Source: Aliigemmobacter aestuarii (lineage in GTDB: Bacteria > Pseudomonadota > Alphaproteobacteria > Rhodobacterales > Rhodobacteraceae). Taken from it: a DNA stretch of 64,000 nt. The DNA lies in contig NZ_SSND01000004.1 of assembly GCF_004799285.1 (NCBI RefSeq), forward strand, positions 124,001 through 188,000, given 5' to 3'. Made by a program: the position numbers and the translations under genes. Below, piece by piece: positions 50,877 to 60,202 of this stretch. The notes under the pieces are model-generated. The model saw only the letters and a list, made by a program, of their open reading frames with translations, searched no databases and was not told the origin of the DNA. Positions within the stretch are counted from its first letter, which is position 1, and each line of letters starts with the position of its first letter.

Positions 50877-51815
50877 ATGACGGCCAGATCAGACCTGCCT
50901 CGGAGTTTCCAGGAAATCATCCTGCGGTTGATGACCTATTGGGGATCGAAGGGTTGTGCCGTGCTGCAGCCCTATGACATGGAAGTCGGCGCGGGCACCT
51001 TCCACCCGGCCACCACCCTGCGCGCGCTCGGGTCCAAACCCTGGGCTGCGGCCTATGTCCAGCCCTCGCGCCGCCCGACCGACGGGCGCTATGGCGAAAA
51101 CCCGAACCGGCTTCAGCACTACTATCAGTATCAGGTGCTGATCAAACCCTCGCCGCCGGACCTTCAGGACCTCTATCTTGGGTCCTTGCGCGCCATCGGC
51201 ATCGACACCGACCTGCATGACATCCGCTTTGTCGAGGATGACTGGGAAAGCCCCACGCTCGGCGCCTGGGGCCTTGGCTGGGAAGTCTGGTGCGACGGGA
51301 TGGAAGTCAGCCAGTTCACCTATTTCCAGCAGGTCGGCGGGCATGATTGCCGTCCCGTCTCGGGTGAGTTGACCTATGGCCTCGAACGGCTAGCGATGTA
51401 TGTGCTGGGGATCGACCATGTCATGGACATGCCCTTCAACGATCCGGACGCGCCGATCCCGCTGAAATACGGCGACATCTTCCGCCAGACGGAAGAGGAA
51501 TACAGCCGCCACAACTTCGACGGCGCCACGACCGAGATGCTGTTGCGCCATTTCGAGGATGCCGAGGCAGAGTGCGACCGGCTGCTTGCGCAGCCTTCGG
51601 TTGATCCGAAGACCGGTAAATACATCGTGATGGCCCATCCCGCCTATGACCAGTGCATCAAGGCCAGCCACCTGTTCAACCTCTTGGACGCGCGCGGCGT
51701 GATCTCGGTCACCGAACGTCAGGCCTATATCGGACGCGTCCGTGCCCTGGCGAAGAAATGCGCCGATGCCTTCGTCACCACCGAAGCCGGTCGGTCGGCG
51801 GAGGATGCGGCGTGA
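50877..51815 (+). CDS. glyQ: glycyl-tRNA synthetase alpha subunit
   Basis: A 312-residue GlyQ, which with GlyS forms the bacterial tetrameric glycyl-tRNA synthetase. Seen: [74 protein letters not shown] and [22 protein letters not shown], all family hallmarks, read in pieces. Length is normal. Its stop overlaps the start of the DUF6446 gene (GTGA at 51812-51815), so glyQ, DUF6446 and glyS form one translationally linked unit. Confidence 0.97.
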   Translation: MTARSDLPRSFQEIILRLMTYWGSKGCAVLQPYDMEVGAGTFHPATTLRALGSKPWAAAYVQPSRRPTDGRYGENPNRLQHYYQYQVLIKPSPPDLQDLYLGSLRAIGIDTDLHDIRFVEDDWESPTLGAWGLGWEVWCDGMEVSQFTYFQQVGGHDCRPVSGELTYGLERLAMYVLGIDHVMDMPFNDPDAPIPLKYGDIFRQTEEEYSRHNFDGATTEMLLRHFEDAEAECDRLLAQPSVDPKTGKYIVMAHPAYDQCIKASHLFNLLDARGVISVTERQAYIGRVRALAKKCADAFVTTEAGRSAEDAA

Positions 51816-52285
51816 GCGGCAAGATTGTCGGAGTTTTCATCGTGCTGAGCGCGCTTGTGGCGGGGATCGCCATATACTGGTTGCAGGTCTATGCCTTCTA
51901 TGAACCCGCGGCCTTCACACCGGGCGAGGAAATCCGCCTTGTGCCCCTCGATCGCGACGCCCCCGAGGTGATCGTGGTCGAGAATATCGAAGGCATCGAC
52001 GCCACCTCTTCGCCGCTGCGGTTCCGGGCCTGCTTTACCACGCCCCTTACCCAGGCGATGCTGACCGAAACCTACCGCGTCTATGATGACCCTGTGCCGC
52101 TGGTCGCGCCCGGCTGGTTCGCCTGTTTCGATGCAGTGGAAATCGGCGCAGCCCTCGAACGGGGCGAGGCGATCGCCTTCCTGTCCGAACGTGAAATCGC
52201 CGACGGTGTCGACCGGGTCGTGGCCGTCTTCGGCGACGGCCGCGCCTATGCCTGGCACCAGCTGAACGGCACCCTGGAGGAGTGA
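51812..52285 (+). CDS. DUF6446 family membrane-anchored protein
   Basis: A 157-residue protein with one N-terminal membrane helix (about 4-26, [21 protein letters not shown]) and a periplasmic domain ([63 protein letters not shown]). I assign DUF6446; the function is unknown. The GTG start overlaps the glyQ stop and its TGA is 1 nt before the glyS ATG. This position between the two synthetase subunits recurs, as far as I know, in Rhodobacteraceae; why a membrane protein sits there is unclear. Confidence 0.85.
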   Translation: MSGKIVGVFIVLSALVAGIAIYWLQVYAFYEPAAFTPGEEIRLVPLDRDAPEVIVVENIEGIDATSSPLRFRACFTTPLTQAMLTETYRVYDDPVPLVAPGWFACFDAVEIGAALERGEAIAFLSEREIADGVDRVVAVFGDGRAYAWHQLNGTLEE

Positions 52286-52286
52286 C

Positions 52287-54407
52287 ATGCCCGACCTTCT
52301 GATCGAACTCTTCTCCGAGGAAATCCCGGCCCGGATGCAGGCCCGCGCGCGCGAGGACCTGCGGAAACTCGTGACCGACGGCCTTGTCGCCGCGGGCCTC
52401 ACCTATGCCAGCGCCGGCGCCTTTTCCACGCCCCGCCGGCTGACCCTGTCGGTCGAGGGGCTGGACGCCACCTCGCGCCCCGTGCGCGAGGAACGCAAGG
52501 GCCCGCGCACCGATGCGCCCGCCCAGGCGATCGAGGGCTTCCTGCGGTCGACGGGCCTCACGCTCGACCGGCTGGAACGCCGCTCCGACAAGAAGGCCGA
52601 GGTGTTCTTTGCCGTCATCGAACGGCCCGGCCGCCCGGCCGCCGACATCGTGGCCGAGGTGCTGGAAGCCGCCATCCGCGATTTCCCCTGGCCCAAGTCG
52701 ATGCGCTGGGGATCGGGGTCGCTTCGCTGGGTGCGGCCGCTCCATTCGATCCTCTGCCTGCTGGCCGACGAGGCGGGCAGCAGCATCGTGCCGCTGACGG
52801 TCGACGGGATCGTGGCCGGCAACACCACCGAAGGCCACCGCTTCATGTCGCCGGGCCGCTTCCCCGTGTCGTCCTTCGATGACTACCGCGCCAGGCTTGC
52901 CCGCGCCCATGTCGTGCTGGACGCCGCCGAGCGCGAGGCGGCGATCTGGAACGCCGCGACCCAGCAGGCCTTTGCCCTCGGGCTTGAGGTCGTGCCGGAC
53001 GCGGGCCTTCTGGCCGAGGTTGCCGGGCTGGTCGAATGGCCGGTCGTCCTGATGGGCCGGATCGGCGAGGATTTCCTGCATCTGCCGCCCGAGGTGCTGC
53101 AAACCTCGATGCGCGAGCATCAGAAGTTCTTTTCGGTGAAGAACCCCAAGACGGGCAGGATCGAAGGCTTCGTCACCGTCGCGAACCGCGAAACCGCTGA
53201 CCACGGCGAGACGATCATCAAGGGTAACGCCAAGGTGCTGGCTGCCCGCCTTTCGGATGCGCGCTTCTTCTGGGAAAATGACCTCCGCACCGTAAAGGCG
53301 CAGGGGCTGGAAGGCATGGCCGCGGGGCTGGCCAACGTGACCTTCCACAACAAGCTGGGCTCGCAGGCCGACCGCATCCGCCGGATCGAGGCGCTGGCGC
53401 GCGAGATCGCGCCCGTGGTCGGCGCCTCGCCCGATCTGGCGGCCGAGGCCGCGCGCGTGGTCAAGGCCGACCTGCAATCGGCGATGGTGGGGGAGTTCCC
53501 CGAACTTCAGGGCACGATGGGCGGCTACTATGCCCGCGCCGCGGGCCTGCCCGAGGCCGTGGCCGATGCCTGCAAGGCGCATTACCAGCCGCTTGGCCCC
53601 TCCGACGACGTGCCGACCGATCCCGTGGCGGTGGCCGTGGCGCTGGCCGACAAGATCGACACGCTGACCGGGTTCTGGGCGATCGACGAGAAACCCACAG
53701 GGTCGAAGGACCCCTACGCGCTGCGCCGTGCGGCGCTGGGGGTTATTCGGTTGGTCTTGGGGAATGGGGTGAGGTTGGAACTGTATTCCAAGCTCGCATC
53801 GGCTCAGGTTCCCCATTTGCCAGCGATAGCAAGGGACCGGGATATTACGCTTTTGCCTGACAACTGGCAGCGCGATACCAACCTAGACCTCCTCGCCTTC
53901 TTCCACGACCGCCTCAAGGTCTACCTGCGCGATCAGGGCATCCGGCGCGATGTGATCGACGCCTGCCTCGCCATGCCGGGGAATGACGACCTGACGCTTC
54001 TGGTCAAGCGGGCCGAGGCGCTGGCCGCCTTCCTGAAAACCGATGACGGCGAGAACCTGCTGCAAGGCTTCAAGCGCGCGAACAACATCCTGACCCAGGC
54101 CGAGGCCAAGGATGGCGTCGAATATTCCTTCGGCGCCGATCCGAAATTCGCCGAAGGGCCCGAGGAAACCGCGCTCTTCGCCGCCCTCGACGCGGCCGAG
54201 GCGGCCATCGCCCCAGCCATGGGGGCAGAGGATTTCGCCACGGCCATGGCGGCCATGGCCGCGCTTCGCGCGCCCATCGACGCCTTCTTCACGGCGGTGC
54301 AGATAAACACCGACAACCCCGTGATCCGCCGCAACCGACTGAACCTTCTGCACCGCATCCGCGCGATCTGCGGACAGGTCGCCGACCTGACCCGGATCGA
54401 GGGCTGA
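52287..54407 (+). CDS. glyS: glycyl-tRNA synthetase beta subunit
   Basis: A 706-residue GlyS, the tRNA-binding and editing-scaffold subunit. Seen: PDLLIELFSEEIPARMQARAREDL, TPRRLTLSVEGL, GRFPVSSFDDYRARLARAHVVLD and, near the C terminus, LLHRIRAICGQVADLTRIEG, each part of the family pattern. Length is normal. Bases about 53738-53890 have codons unlike the rest (ATA, AGG, TTG, CTA, GTT ATT), in a region that is variable in this family. The frame stays open throughout. Confidence 0.95.
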   Translation: MPDLLIELFSEEIPARMQARAREDLRKLVTDGLVAAGLTYASAGAFSTPRRLTLSVEGLDATSRPVREERKGPRTDAPAQAIEGFLRSTGLTLDRLERRSDKKAEVFFAVIERPGRPAADIVAEVLEAAIRDFPWPKSMRWGSGSLRWVRPLHSILCLLADEAGSSIVPLTVDGIVAGNTTEGHRFMSPGRFPVSSFDDYRARLARAHVVLDAAEREAAIWNAATQQAFALGLEVVPDAGLLAEVAGLVEWPVVLMGRIGEDFLHLPPEVLQTSMREHQKFFSVKNPKTGRIEGFVTVANRETADHGETIIKGNAKVLAARLSDARFFWENDLRTVKAQGLEGMAAGLANVTFHNKLGSQADRIRRIEALAREIAPVVGASPDLAAEAARVVKADLQSAMVGEFPELQGTMGGYYARAAGLPEAVADACKAHYQPLGPSDDVPTDPVAVAVALADKIDTLTGFWAIDEKPTGSKDPYALRRAALGVIRLVLGNGVRLELYSKLASAQVPHLPAIARDRDITLLPDNWQRDTNLDLLAFFHDRLKVYLRDQGIRRDVIDACLAMPGNDDLTLLVKRAEALAAFLKTDDGENLLQGFKRANNILTQAEAKDGVEYSFGADPKFAEGPEETALFAALDAAEAAIAPAMGAEDFATAMAAMAALRAPIDAFFTAVQINTDNPVIRRNRLNLLHRIRAICGQVADLTRIEG

Positions 54408-54416
54408 GAGGCCGGG

Positions 54417-54493
54417 CCGGGGGTTTTGCACCCCCGGACCCCCGCAGGGTATTGGGATCAGGTTGAAGGGATGCCCGTTCCCCTGTCAACCTG
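54417..54493 (+). repeat. composite hairpin region after glyS
   Basis: A 7-bp hairpin ccggggg (54417-54423) with cccccgg (54431-54437) is followed by an inverted repeat caggttga (54459-54466) with tcaacctg (54486-54493). It may terminate glyS. Such GC hairpins are frequent after genes in Rhodobacteraceae. Confidence 0.6.
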
Positions 54494-54494
54494 A

Positions 54495-54545
54495 CTGAAA
54501 ATACCCCCGGGGGGTGCGGGGGGCAGGCAGCCCCCCGCTGCCGAT
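54495..54545. repeat. dispersed GC-rich intergenic repeat, copy 2
   Basis: Starts tgaaaatacccccgggg, then ggtgcggggggcaggcag and cccccc. The core ggggggtgcggggggcag is shared exactly with copy 1 at 39523-39574, with only small differences around it. Confidence 0.75.
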
Positions 54546-54605
54546 GGTAACGCTTGCGTGACGGGCCGATCCGTCTATTCTGCAGGCGAAATCAAGGGTG
54601 CCGCA

Positions 54606-57152
54606 GTGCAGAAACAACAGCCTCTCACCGATTTTTCGGAAATTACGCCCTCGGCCGCGATCCGGACCGAAACGCATGGCTGGCGCGCGAAATGCCTTCA
54701 GCGACTGATCCGTCTTGACCTGCCGGTGCCGCGCACGGTGGCGCTGCCCTCGTCGACGGTGCGGGCGATCGCGGCGGGAACCCCGGTGCATTGCGAGGCG
54801 ATCCTTGCCCATTTCGGCGAGGGGCCGCTGATTTCGGTCCGGCCGAGCCCGGTCAACCCCGATTGGGGCGGGCCGGCCACGGTGCTGAACATCGGGCTGA
54901 ACCATGCCCGCCACGCCCGGCTGGTGGAAACCCAGGGGCAGGCGGCGGCGGATGAGCTGTTCCTGCGTTTCGTGCAGGGCTATGCGGTGCATGTGGCACG
55001 GCTCGATCCCGACATGTTCGAGGGGCTTGACGCCGGGCCGGGGGCGCTGCGCGAGGCGCTCAGGGCCTATCGCGACGAGATGGACGAGGATTTCCCCGAG
55101 GATCCGGCGCGCCAGTTGGCCGAGGTGCTGCGGTCGATGGCCCGCGCCTGGGAAGGCACGACGGCGCGGCTCTTGCGGCAGGCCAAGGGCGCGCCCGAGG
55201 ATGCGGCGCTGGGGCTTGTCGTGCAGCAGATGGCACAGGGGATCGGGCAGGGCATCTCGGGCTCCGGTGTCGTCCAGTTCATCGACCCGGTGACGGGGCA
55301 GCCGCAGGTGACCGGCCGCTATCTGGGGCAGAGCCAGGGGCGCGACGCGCTGAAGCGGACCGAGGCGATGTATCTGACGCGCGATCCGAGGGGGCCCTCG
55401 CTTGAGGATATCGCGCCCGATCTGTTTGCCGAGCTTCTGCGCCACGGCCGCGCCTGCCGCGACAGGCTGCGCGAGGAGATGCAGATCGAGTTCACGATCG
55501 AGGATGGCCGGCTTTCGGTGCTGGACGCGGTCAAGGTGGCGCGGTCGTCGCGCGCGACGCTGCGGGTGGCGGTCGCGCTGGCCGATGACGGGATCATCGA
55601 CCGCAACGAGGCGGTGTTGCGGGTGGAACCCCGCGCGCTGTCCGAGCTTTTGCATCCTCAGGTCGATCCGCGCGGGCCGCGCGACGTCTTCGTGCGCGGC
55701 ATCGCCGCTAGTCCGGGGGCCGCCACGGGGCGGATCGTCTTTTCCAGCCAGGCGGCGCAGGCCAGCGCGTCGCGGGGGGAGCCCTGCATCCTTGTGAGGC
55801 GCGAAACCACGCCCGAGGATATCCGCGGGATGCATTCGGCCGTGGGCGTGCTGACCGAGCGGGGCGGCATGACCAGCCATGCGGCGGTGATCGGGCGGGG
55901 CCTTGGCCTGCCTTGCATCGTCGGCTGTTCCGACCTGCGGCTTGACCCGCGCGACAAGACGCTGCGCGTGCCGGACGGGCGCATCTTCCGCGAGGGTGAC
56001 ACGATCACCGTCGACGGCACCAGCGGTGAGGCGCTGGTGGGGGCCGCCGACATGCTGCCGCCCGCGCTTGACGCCACCTTCCACAAGCTTCTGGGCTGGG
56101 CCGACGCGGTGCGCGACATCGGCATCCGCGCCAATGCCGACACGCCTGCCGATGCCAAGACCGCGCGCGATTTCTCGGCGCAGGGGATCGGTCTTTGCCG
56201 GACGGAACACATGTTCTTTGACAGCGACCGCCTGATCGTCATGCGCGAGATGATCTTCGCCGACACCCCGGCCGACCGGGCGGCGGCGCTGACGCGGCTT
56301 CTGCCGATGCAGCGCGCGGATTTCGTTCAGCTTTTCGACATCATGCAGGGGCTTCCGGTCTGCATCCGGCTGTTCGACCCGCCGCTGCACGAATTCCTGC
56401 CGCACAGCCGCGAGGGGTTGCGCGAACTGGCCGAGGCGCTGGACCGGCCGCTTTCGGAAGTGACCCGGCGGGCCGAGGCGCTGGCCGAGTTCAACCCGAT
56501 GCTGGGCATGCGGGGCGTCCGGTTGGGCGTGGTCCTGCCGGAAATCTACGACATGCAGGCGCAGGCGATCTTCGAGGCGACGGTCGAAATCGGGCGCCGC
56601 GCCGATCCGGTCGTGCCCGAGATCATGATCCCGCTGGTGTCGGCGCGGCGCGAGGTCGAACTGGTGAAGACGCGGATCGAGTCGGTGGCGGCGACGGTGC
56701 GCACCAAGACAGGCCGGGATTTCGACTATCGGCTGGGGGTCATGGTGGAAACGCCGCGGGCCGCGCTTCGCGCGGGCGAGATCGCGCAGCATGCATCCTT
56801 CCTGTCCTTCGGGACGAACGACCTGACGCAGATGACCTATGGCCTGTCGCGCGACGACGCCGGGCGCTTCATGAACACCTATGTCCAGCGCGGTGTCTTC
56901 CCCGAGGATCCGTTCCACACGCTGGATGTCGACGGGGTTGGGGAGCTTTTGCTGATCGGGGCGGACCGGGGGCGTCAGACACGCGATGACCTGACGCTTT
57001 CGATCTGCGGCGAACACGGCGGGAACCCCGAATCAATCGCCTTCTGCCGTCGTGCGGGTTTCGACTACGTTTCGTGTTCGCCCTACCGCGTGCCGCTTGC
57101 GCGGCTGGCGGCGGCCCATCTGGCGCTATTGGATCCGATTCGGAAACACTGA
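54606..57152 (+). CDS. pyruvate phosphate dikinase-like / PEP-utilising protein
   Basis: An 848-residue relative of pyruvate phosphate dikinase. The central phosphohistidine domain has ERGGMTSHAAVIGRG with His425. The C-terminal PEP/pyruvate barrel has GIGLCRTEHMFF, SFGTNDLTQMTYGLSRDD, CGEHGGNPESIAFC and DYVSCSPYRVPLARLA, with the catalytic Cys824. The N-terminal third keeps only fragments of the ATP-grasp domain: the usual GGKGANLAEM is replaced by ETHGWRAKCLQRL, though SVRPSP and TVLNIGLN remain. ATP use is therefore uncertain. GTG start at 54606, AAGGG 8 nt upstream. It follows glyS as in many Rhodobacteraceae. Confidence 0.88.
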   Translation: MQKQQPLTDFSEITPSAAIRTETHGWRAKCLQRLIRLDLPVPRTVALPSSTVRAIAAGTPVHCEAILAHFGEGPLISVRPSPVNPDWGGPATVLNIGLNHARHARLVETQGQAAADELFLRFVQGYAVHVARLDPDMFEGLDAGPGALREALRAYRDEMDEDFPEDPARQLAEVLRSMARAWEGTTARLLRQAKGAPEDAALGLVVQQMAQGIGQGISGSGVVQFIDPVTGQPQVTGRYLGQSQGRDALKRTEAMYLTRDPRGPSLEDIAPDLFAELLRHGRACRDRLREEMQIEFTIEDGRLSVLDAVKVARSSRATLRVAVALADDGIIDRNEAVLRVEPRALSELLHPQVDPRGPRDVFVRGIAASPGAATGRIVFSSQAAQASASRGEPCILVRRETTPEDIRGMHSAVGVLTERGGMTSHAAVIGRGLGLPCIVGCSDLRLDPRDKTLRVPDGRIFREGDTITVDGTSGEALVGAADMLPPALDATFHKLLGWADAVRDIGIRANADTPADAKTARDFSAQGIGLCRTEHMFFDSDRLIVMREMIFADTPADRAAALTRLLPMQRADFVQLFDIMQGLPVCIRLFDPPLHEFLPHSREGLRELAEALDRPLSEVTRRAEALAEFNPMLGMRGVRLGVVLPEIYDMQAQAIFEATVEIGRRADPVVPEIMIPLVSARREVELVKTRIESVAATVRTKTGRDFDYRLGVMVETPRAALRAGEIAQHASFLSFGTNDLTQMTYGLSRDDAGRFMNTYVQRGVFPEDPFHTLDVDGVGELLLIGADRGRQTRDDLTLSICGEHGGNPESIAFCRRAGFDYVSCSPYRVPLARLAAAHLALLDPIRKH

Positions 57153-57359
57153 ACGATTCCATGCGCTTGTGTGGCTTGCGCACGAAAATGAGGCGTCAGT
57201 TGGGCGACATTCCGCCGAACTGAAGGCGATTCGTAGTTGCAATTTTGCCACAGTATATAGACTCCCAGAGTTTTTTCGACTACTGCGCCCCGCTGTTACG
57301 AATTGGGGAAGGGTTTTGTCCCCGACTACCTGACTGAAACAGACCGGGAAATACGCCCA
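57153..57359 (+). promoter_or_regulatory. promoter region of the SleB-type hydrolase gene
   Basis: 207 bases of lower GC than the surroundings, between the PPDK-like gene and the SleB gene. GANTC sites (CcrM methylation motif) occur at 57154 and about 57229 (gattc) and 57261 (gactc), with one more just upstream in the previous gene. An AT-rich stretch (cagtatatagact) could hold a -10. No terminator for the previous gene is obvious. Confidence 0.4.
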
Positions 57360-58064
57360 ATGTGCTTGCGACTGACCTGGGTCACCGCCCTTCTGGCGGG
57401 ACTGACCTTCGGGGGCGCGGCCTTCGCCGAAGTCACGGTGAGCCAGTCCAACAACCGGATGGTGCCCGATGCGGCATCCCCCCTCGTGCAGGGTGCCGCC
57501 GCGCCGCTGGTGGCGTCGGGGACCCGCAAGGGGGCCGGCCTTGCCAGCCTCTTCGGCGGCGGGACCGCGACAAAGGGCGGGCTGAAGCCTGTCAAGGCAT
57601 CGGCCACCCGCGTGCCCGAAATCAGCTATTCCCGGTCCTTCCTTGCGGGGATGCCGGTCGCCAGCGGCGATACGGAGTGGGAGTGCCTGGCCAAGGCGCT
57701 TTACTTCGAGGCCCGAGGCGAAAGCGTGAAGGGCCAGTTCGCCGTGGCCGAGGTGATCCTGAACCGGGTGCAAAGCCCGCGCTATCCCTCGACGATCTGC
57801 GGCGTGGTGCATCAGGGTGGCCGGAAGGGGTGCCAGTTTTCCTTCACCTGCGACCGCCACCCCGACCGGATCCGCGAAAAGGCCGCCTGGGCGCAGGCGG
57901 GCAAGATTGCCCGGCTGATGATCGACGGGGCGCCGCGTGCGCTGACCGAAGGGGCGACCCATTTCCACACCCGGAATGTCCGGCCGGGCTGGGCGCGCAA
58001 GTTTCCGCGCACGGCCGAAATCGGCGCGCATCTGTTCTATCGCCAGCCCGGCGCGGGTACCTGA
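57360..58064 (+). CDS. SleB family cell wall hydrolase
   Basis: A 234-residue exported hydrolase. Signal peptide MCLRLTWVTALLAGLTFGGAAFA, then a linker, then a SleB/CwlJ hydrolase domain from about residue 120: LAKALYFEARGESVKGQFAVAEVILNRVQSPRYPSTICGVVHQ, with the catalytic Glu in YFEARGE, and KGCQFSFTCDRHPDRI. Such enzymes are lytic transglycosylase-like and act on peptidoglycan. I start at ATG 57360, which opens the signal peptide; the frame further upstream to 57303 does not. Possibly cell-cycle regulated, given the GANTC sites upstream. Confidence 0.88.
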   Translation: MCLRLTWVTALLAGLTFGGAAFAEVTVSQSNNRMVPDAASPLVQGAAAPLVASGTRKGAGLASLFGGGTATKGGLKPVKASATRVPEISYSRSFLAGMPVASGDTEWECLAKALYFEARGESVKGQFAVAEVILNRVQSPRYPSTICGVVHQGGRKGCQFSFTCDRHPDRIREKAAWAQAGKIARLMIDGAPRALTEGATHFHTRNVRPGWARKFPRTAEIGAHLFYRQPGAGT

Positions 58065-58230
58065 CCGCCGGGGGCGGCAGGGGCATTTGCGCGCCCCGTC
58101 GCCAAGGCAGGCAACAAAGAGCCATGCAGAAGATGTCGCTTTACTTGCGCGGGGCTTCGGCTTCGCGCTAAGGGGCAGGGGCCGGGCAGGGTAATCTGCC
58201 CGCCGACACGACCGGCCCGAAGGGGGCAGA

Positions 58231-59139
58231 ATGACCAGCGACATCCGCCTTGCCTTTGCCCATCCCGAAGAGCGCGCCGCCGCTTCGGCCAGCGCCGATC
58301 CCCGCGACCGGATTTCCTTGCGTGACCACGTGGTCGAGGCCGACATCGGCGCCTTCCAGCAGGAACGGGGTCGTACGCAGCGCCTGCGCTTCAATGTGGT
58401 GGTCGAGGTGCGTCCGCATCCCGCGCCGCTTGAGGATGACGTGGACAGGATCCTGTCCTACGACCGGATCACCGAAGCGATTGCCGCCGAACTGGCCGAG
58501 GAACGGCTGAACCTGCTGGAAACCCTTGCCGAACGGGTGGCCGAACGCGTCCTGTCCGAACCGCAGGCGATGCGCGTCTTTGTCCGCGTCGAAAAGCTGG
58601 ATCGCGGGCCGGGGGCGCTTGGCGTGGAAATCGTCCGCAGCCGGGCCGAAGCGCCGTTGCGCGCGGTTGATGCGGCGGGCGACATGCAGGCGCTGCACCC
58701 CTTGGTGATCTTTCTGGACAATGCCGCGATTGCCGCGCCTGACCTGTCGGCCCGGCTGGATGCCTGGCAGGCGCGCGGGCTGCCGATGATCCTGACGGTC
58801 GGCCTGCCGGACATGCCGCGCCCGCAGACCGGGCACAAGCCCACGCAGCGCCGGATCGACCTTCTGGCCATCGAACAGAACGCCTGGACGCTGGCCGCGC
58901 GGGATGACCGCTGCGTGGTCGTGGCCACAAGGACCGAGATCGACTGGGCGATGAAGCACGGGCGCACCATCGTCTGGGCGCCTTCCAAGCTGGTGCTGGA
59001 TGCGGTTGACGGCCCCCACTCGCGCGAACCCGTGGCGCTGGCCCTGTGGCTGGCCGAGATGACGGCCGCCGAGGGCTTCATCGTTCACGGCGATGTTGCG
59101 ATCCCGGCAGGAAGCCGCGTAAAGGCCGAACGCGCCTGA
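58231..59139 (+). CDS. folB: dihydroneopterin aldolase with C-terminal extension
   Basis: A 302-residue protein. Residues about 25-140 are FolB, which cleaves dihydroneopterin to hydroxymethyl-dihydropterin: ISLRDHVVEADIGAFQQERGRTQRLRFNVVVEV (read in parts, with the substrate Glu), then the active-site Lys in VFVRVEKLDRG. FolB is usually about 120 residues, so about 160 extra residues follow (LHPLVIFLDNAAIAAPDLS...QRRIDLLAIEQNAWTL...), a second domain I do not recognise. AAGGGGG precedes ATG 58231. First of the folB-folP-glmM cluster. Confidence 0.88.
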   Translation: MTSDIRLAFAHPEERAAASASADPRDRISLRDHVVEADIGAFQQERGRTQRLRFNVVVEVRPHPAPLEDDVDRILSYDRITEAIAAELAEERLNLLETLAERVAERVLSEPQAMRVFVRVEKLDRGPGALGVEIVRSRAEAPLRAVDAAGDMQALHPLVIFLDNAAIAAPDLSARLDAWQARGLPMILTVGLPDMPRPQTGHKPTQRRIDLLAIEQNAWTLAARDDRCVVVATRTEIDWAMKHGRTIVWAPSKLVLDAVDGPHSREPVALALWLAEMTAAEGFIVHGDVAIPAGSRVKAERA

Positions 59140-59185
59140 GAGGCCGGGCTTGCCAGCCGCCGCGCCGGGGCCTAATCCGGTGGCC

Positions 59186-60202
59186 ATGACATATTACCGC
59201 CCCATCGCCATGACCGATCCCGCCCGGCCCGCCGGTGCCCATGCTCTTGCCGGGGGCTGGTGCTGGTTCGACCGGGTCGAGGTGCTGGAACGCGGCGCTG
59301 CCCGCCCCGGCCCGGTGATCCCCGCCTCGGATCTTCCCCCCGAGACGCTTGACCGGCTGACCGCGTCGCGGGCGCCCTTGGCCGGTCTGACGATGGACCG
59401 CCCCCGCCTGATGGGCATCCTCAACGTCACGCCTGACAGCTTTTCCGACGGCGGGCTGTTCCTCGCCCCCGAGGCGGCGCTGACGCAGGGGCGGATGATG
59501 GCGGGCGCGGGCGCCGAGATCATCGACATCGGCGGCGAAAGCACGCGGCCCGGATCGGTCGAGGTGCCGGTGGACGAGGAAATCGCGCGCACCGCCCCGG
59601 TGATCGCGGCGCTGCGCGCGGGCAGGATTGCCACGCGGATCTCCATCGACACGCGCAAGGCCGCGGTGGCGCGGGCGGCGTTGGGGGCAGGCGCGGACAT
59701 CGTCAACGATGTGTCGGCCTTCACCTTCGATCCGGGGCTTCCGGGCGTGGTGGCCGCAACCGGCGCCCCGGTCTGCCTGATGCACATGATCGGCACGCCG
59801 CAGACGATGCAGGACGATCCGCAGTATGACGACGTTCTGCTGGACGTCTATGACCACCTCGAGGCGCGCATCGGCGTGGCCGAGGCGTCGGGCATCTCCC
59901 GCGACCGGATCATGGTCGATCCCGGTATCGGCTTTGGCAAGACACTGGCGCACAACCTTGACCTGATCCGGGGGCTGTCGCTGTTTCACGGGCTGGGTTG
60001 CCCGGTCCTTCTGGGCGTGAGCCGCAAGAAATTCATCGGCACCATCGGCGGCGAGGCGCAGGCCGACCGGCGCGCGCCCGGGTCCGTCGCGGTTGCGCTG
60101 GCCGGGGTCGCGCAGGGGGCGCAGGTGTTGCGCGTGCATGATGTGTGGGAGACGCGGCAGGCGCTGGCCCTGTGGCGTTCGGTAACGGGAGAGGGCGCAT
60201 GA
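59186..60202 (+). CDS. folP: dihydropteroate synthase
   Basis: A 338-residue FolP, coupling p-aminobenzoate to hydroxymethyl-dihydropterin pyrophosphate, and the target of sulfonamides. Seen: [16 protein letters not shown] near residue 72, [50 protein letters not shown] and GVSRKKFIG. It has about 65 residues before the barrel, longer than the E. coli protein. The start is ATG 59186. Its stop overlaps the glmM start (ATGA 60199-60202), so they are translationally coupled. Confidence 0.95.
   Translation: MTYYRPIAMTDPARPAGAHALAGGWCWFDRVEVLERGAARPGPVIPASDLPPETLDRLTASRAPLAGLTMDRPRLMGILNVTPDSFSDGGLFLAPEAALTQGRMMAGAGAEIIDIGGESTRPGSVEVPVDEEIARTAPVIAALRAGRIATRISIDTRKAAVARAALGAGADIVNDVSAFTFDPGLPGVVAATGAPVCLMHMIGTPQTMQDDPQYDDVLLDVYDHLEARIGVAEASGISRDRIMVDPGIGFGKTLAHNLDLIRGLSLFHGLGCPVLLGVSRKKFIGTIGGEAQADRRAPGSVAVALAGVAQGAQVLRVHDVWETRQALALWRSVTGEGA

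Noticed and set aside
54558-54605. GTG at 54558 as start of the PPDK-like gene
   Set aside because: No ribosome site; GTG 54606 has AAGGG at the right distance.
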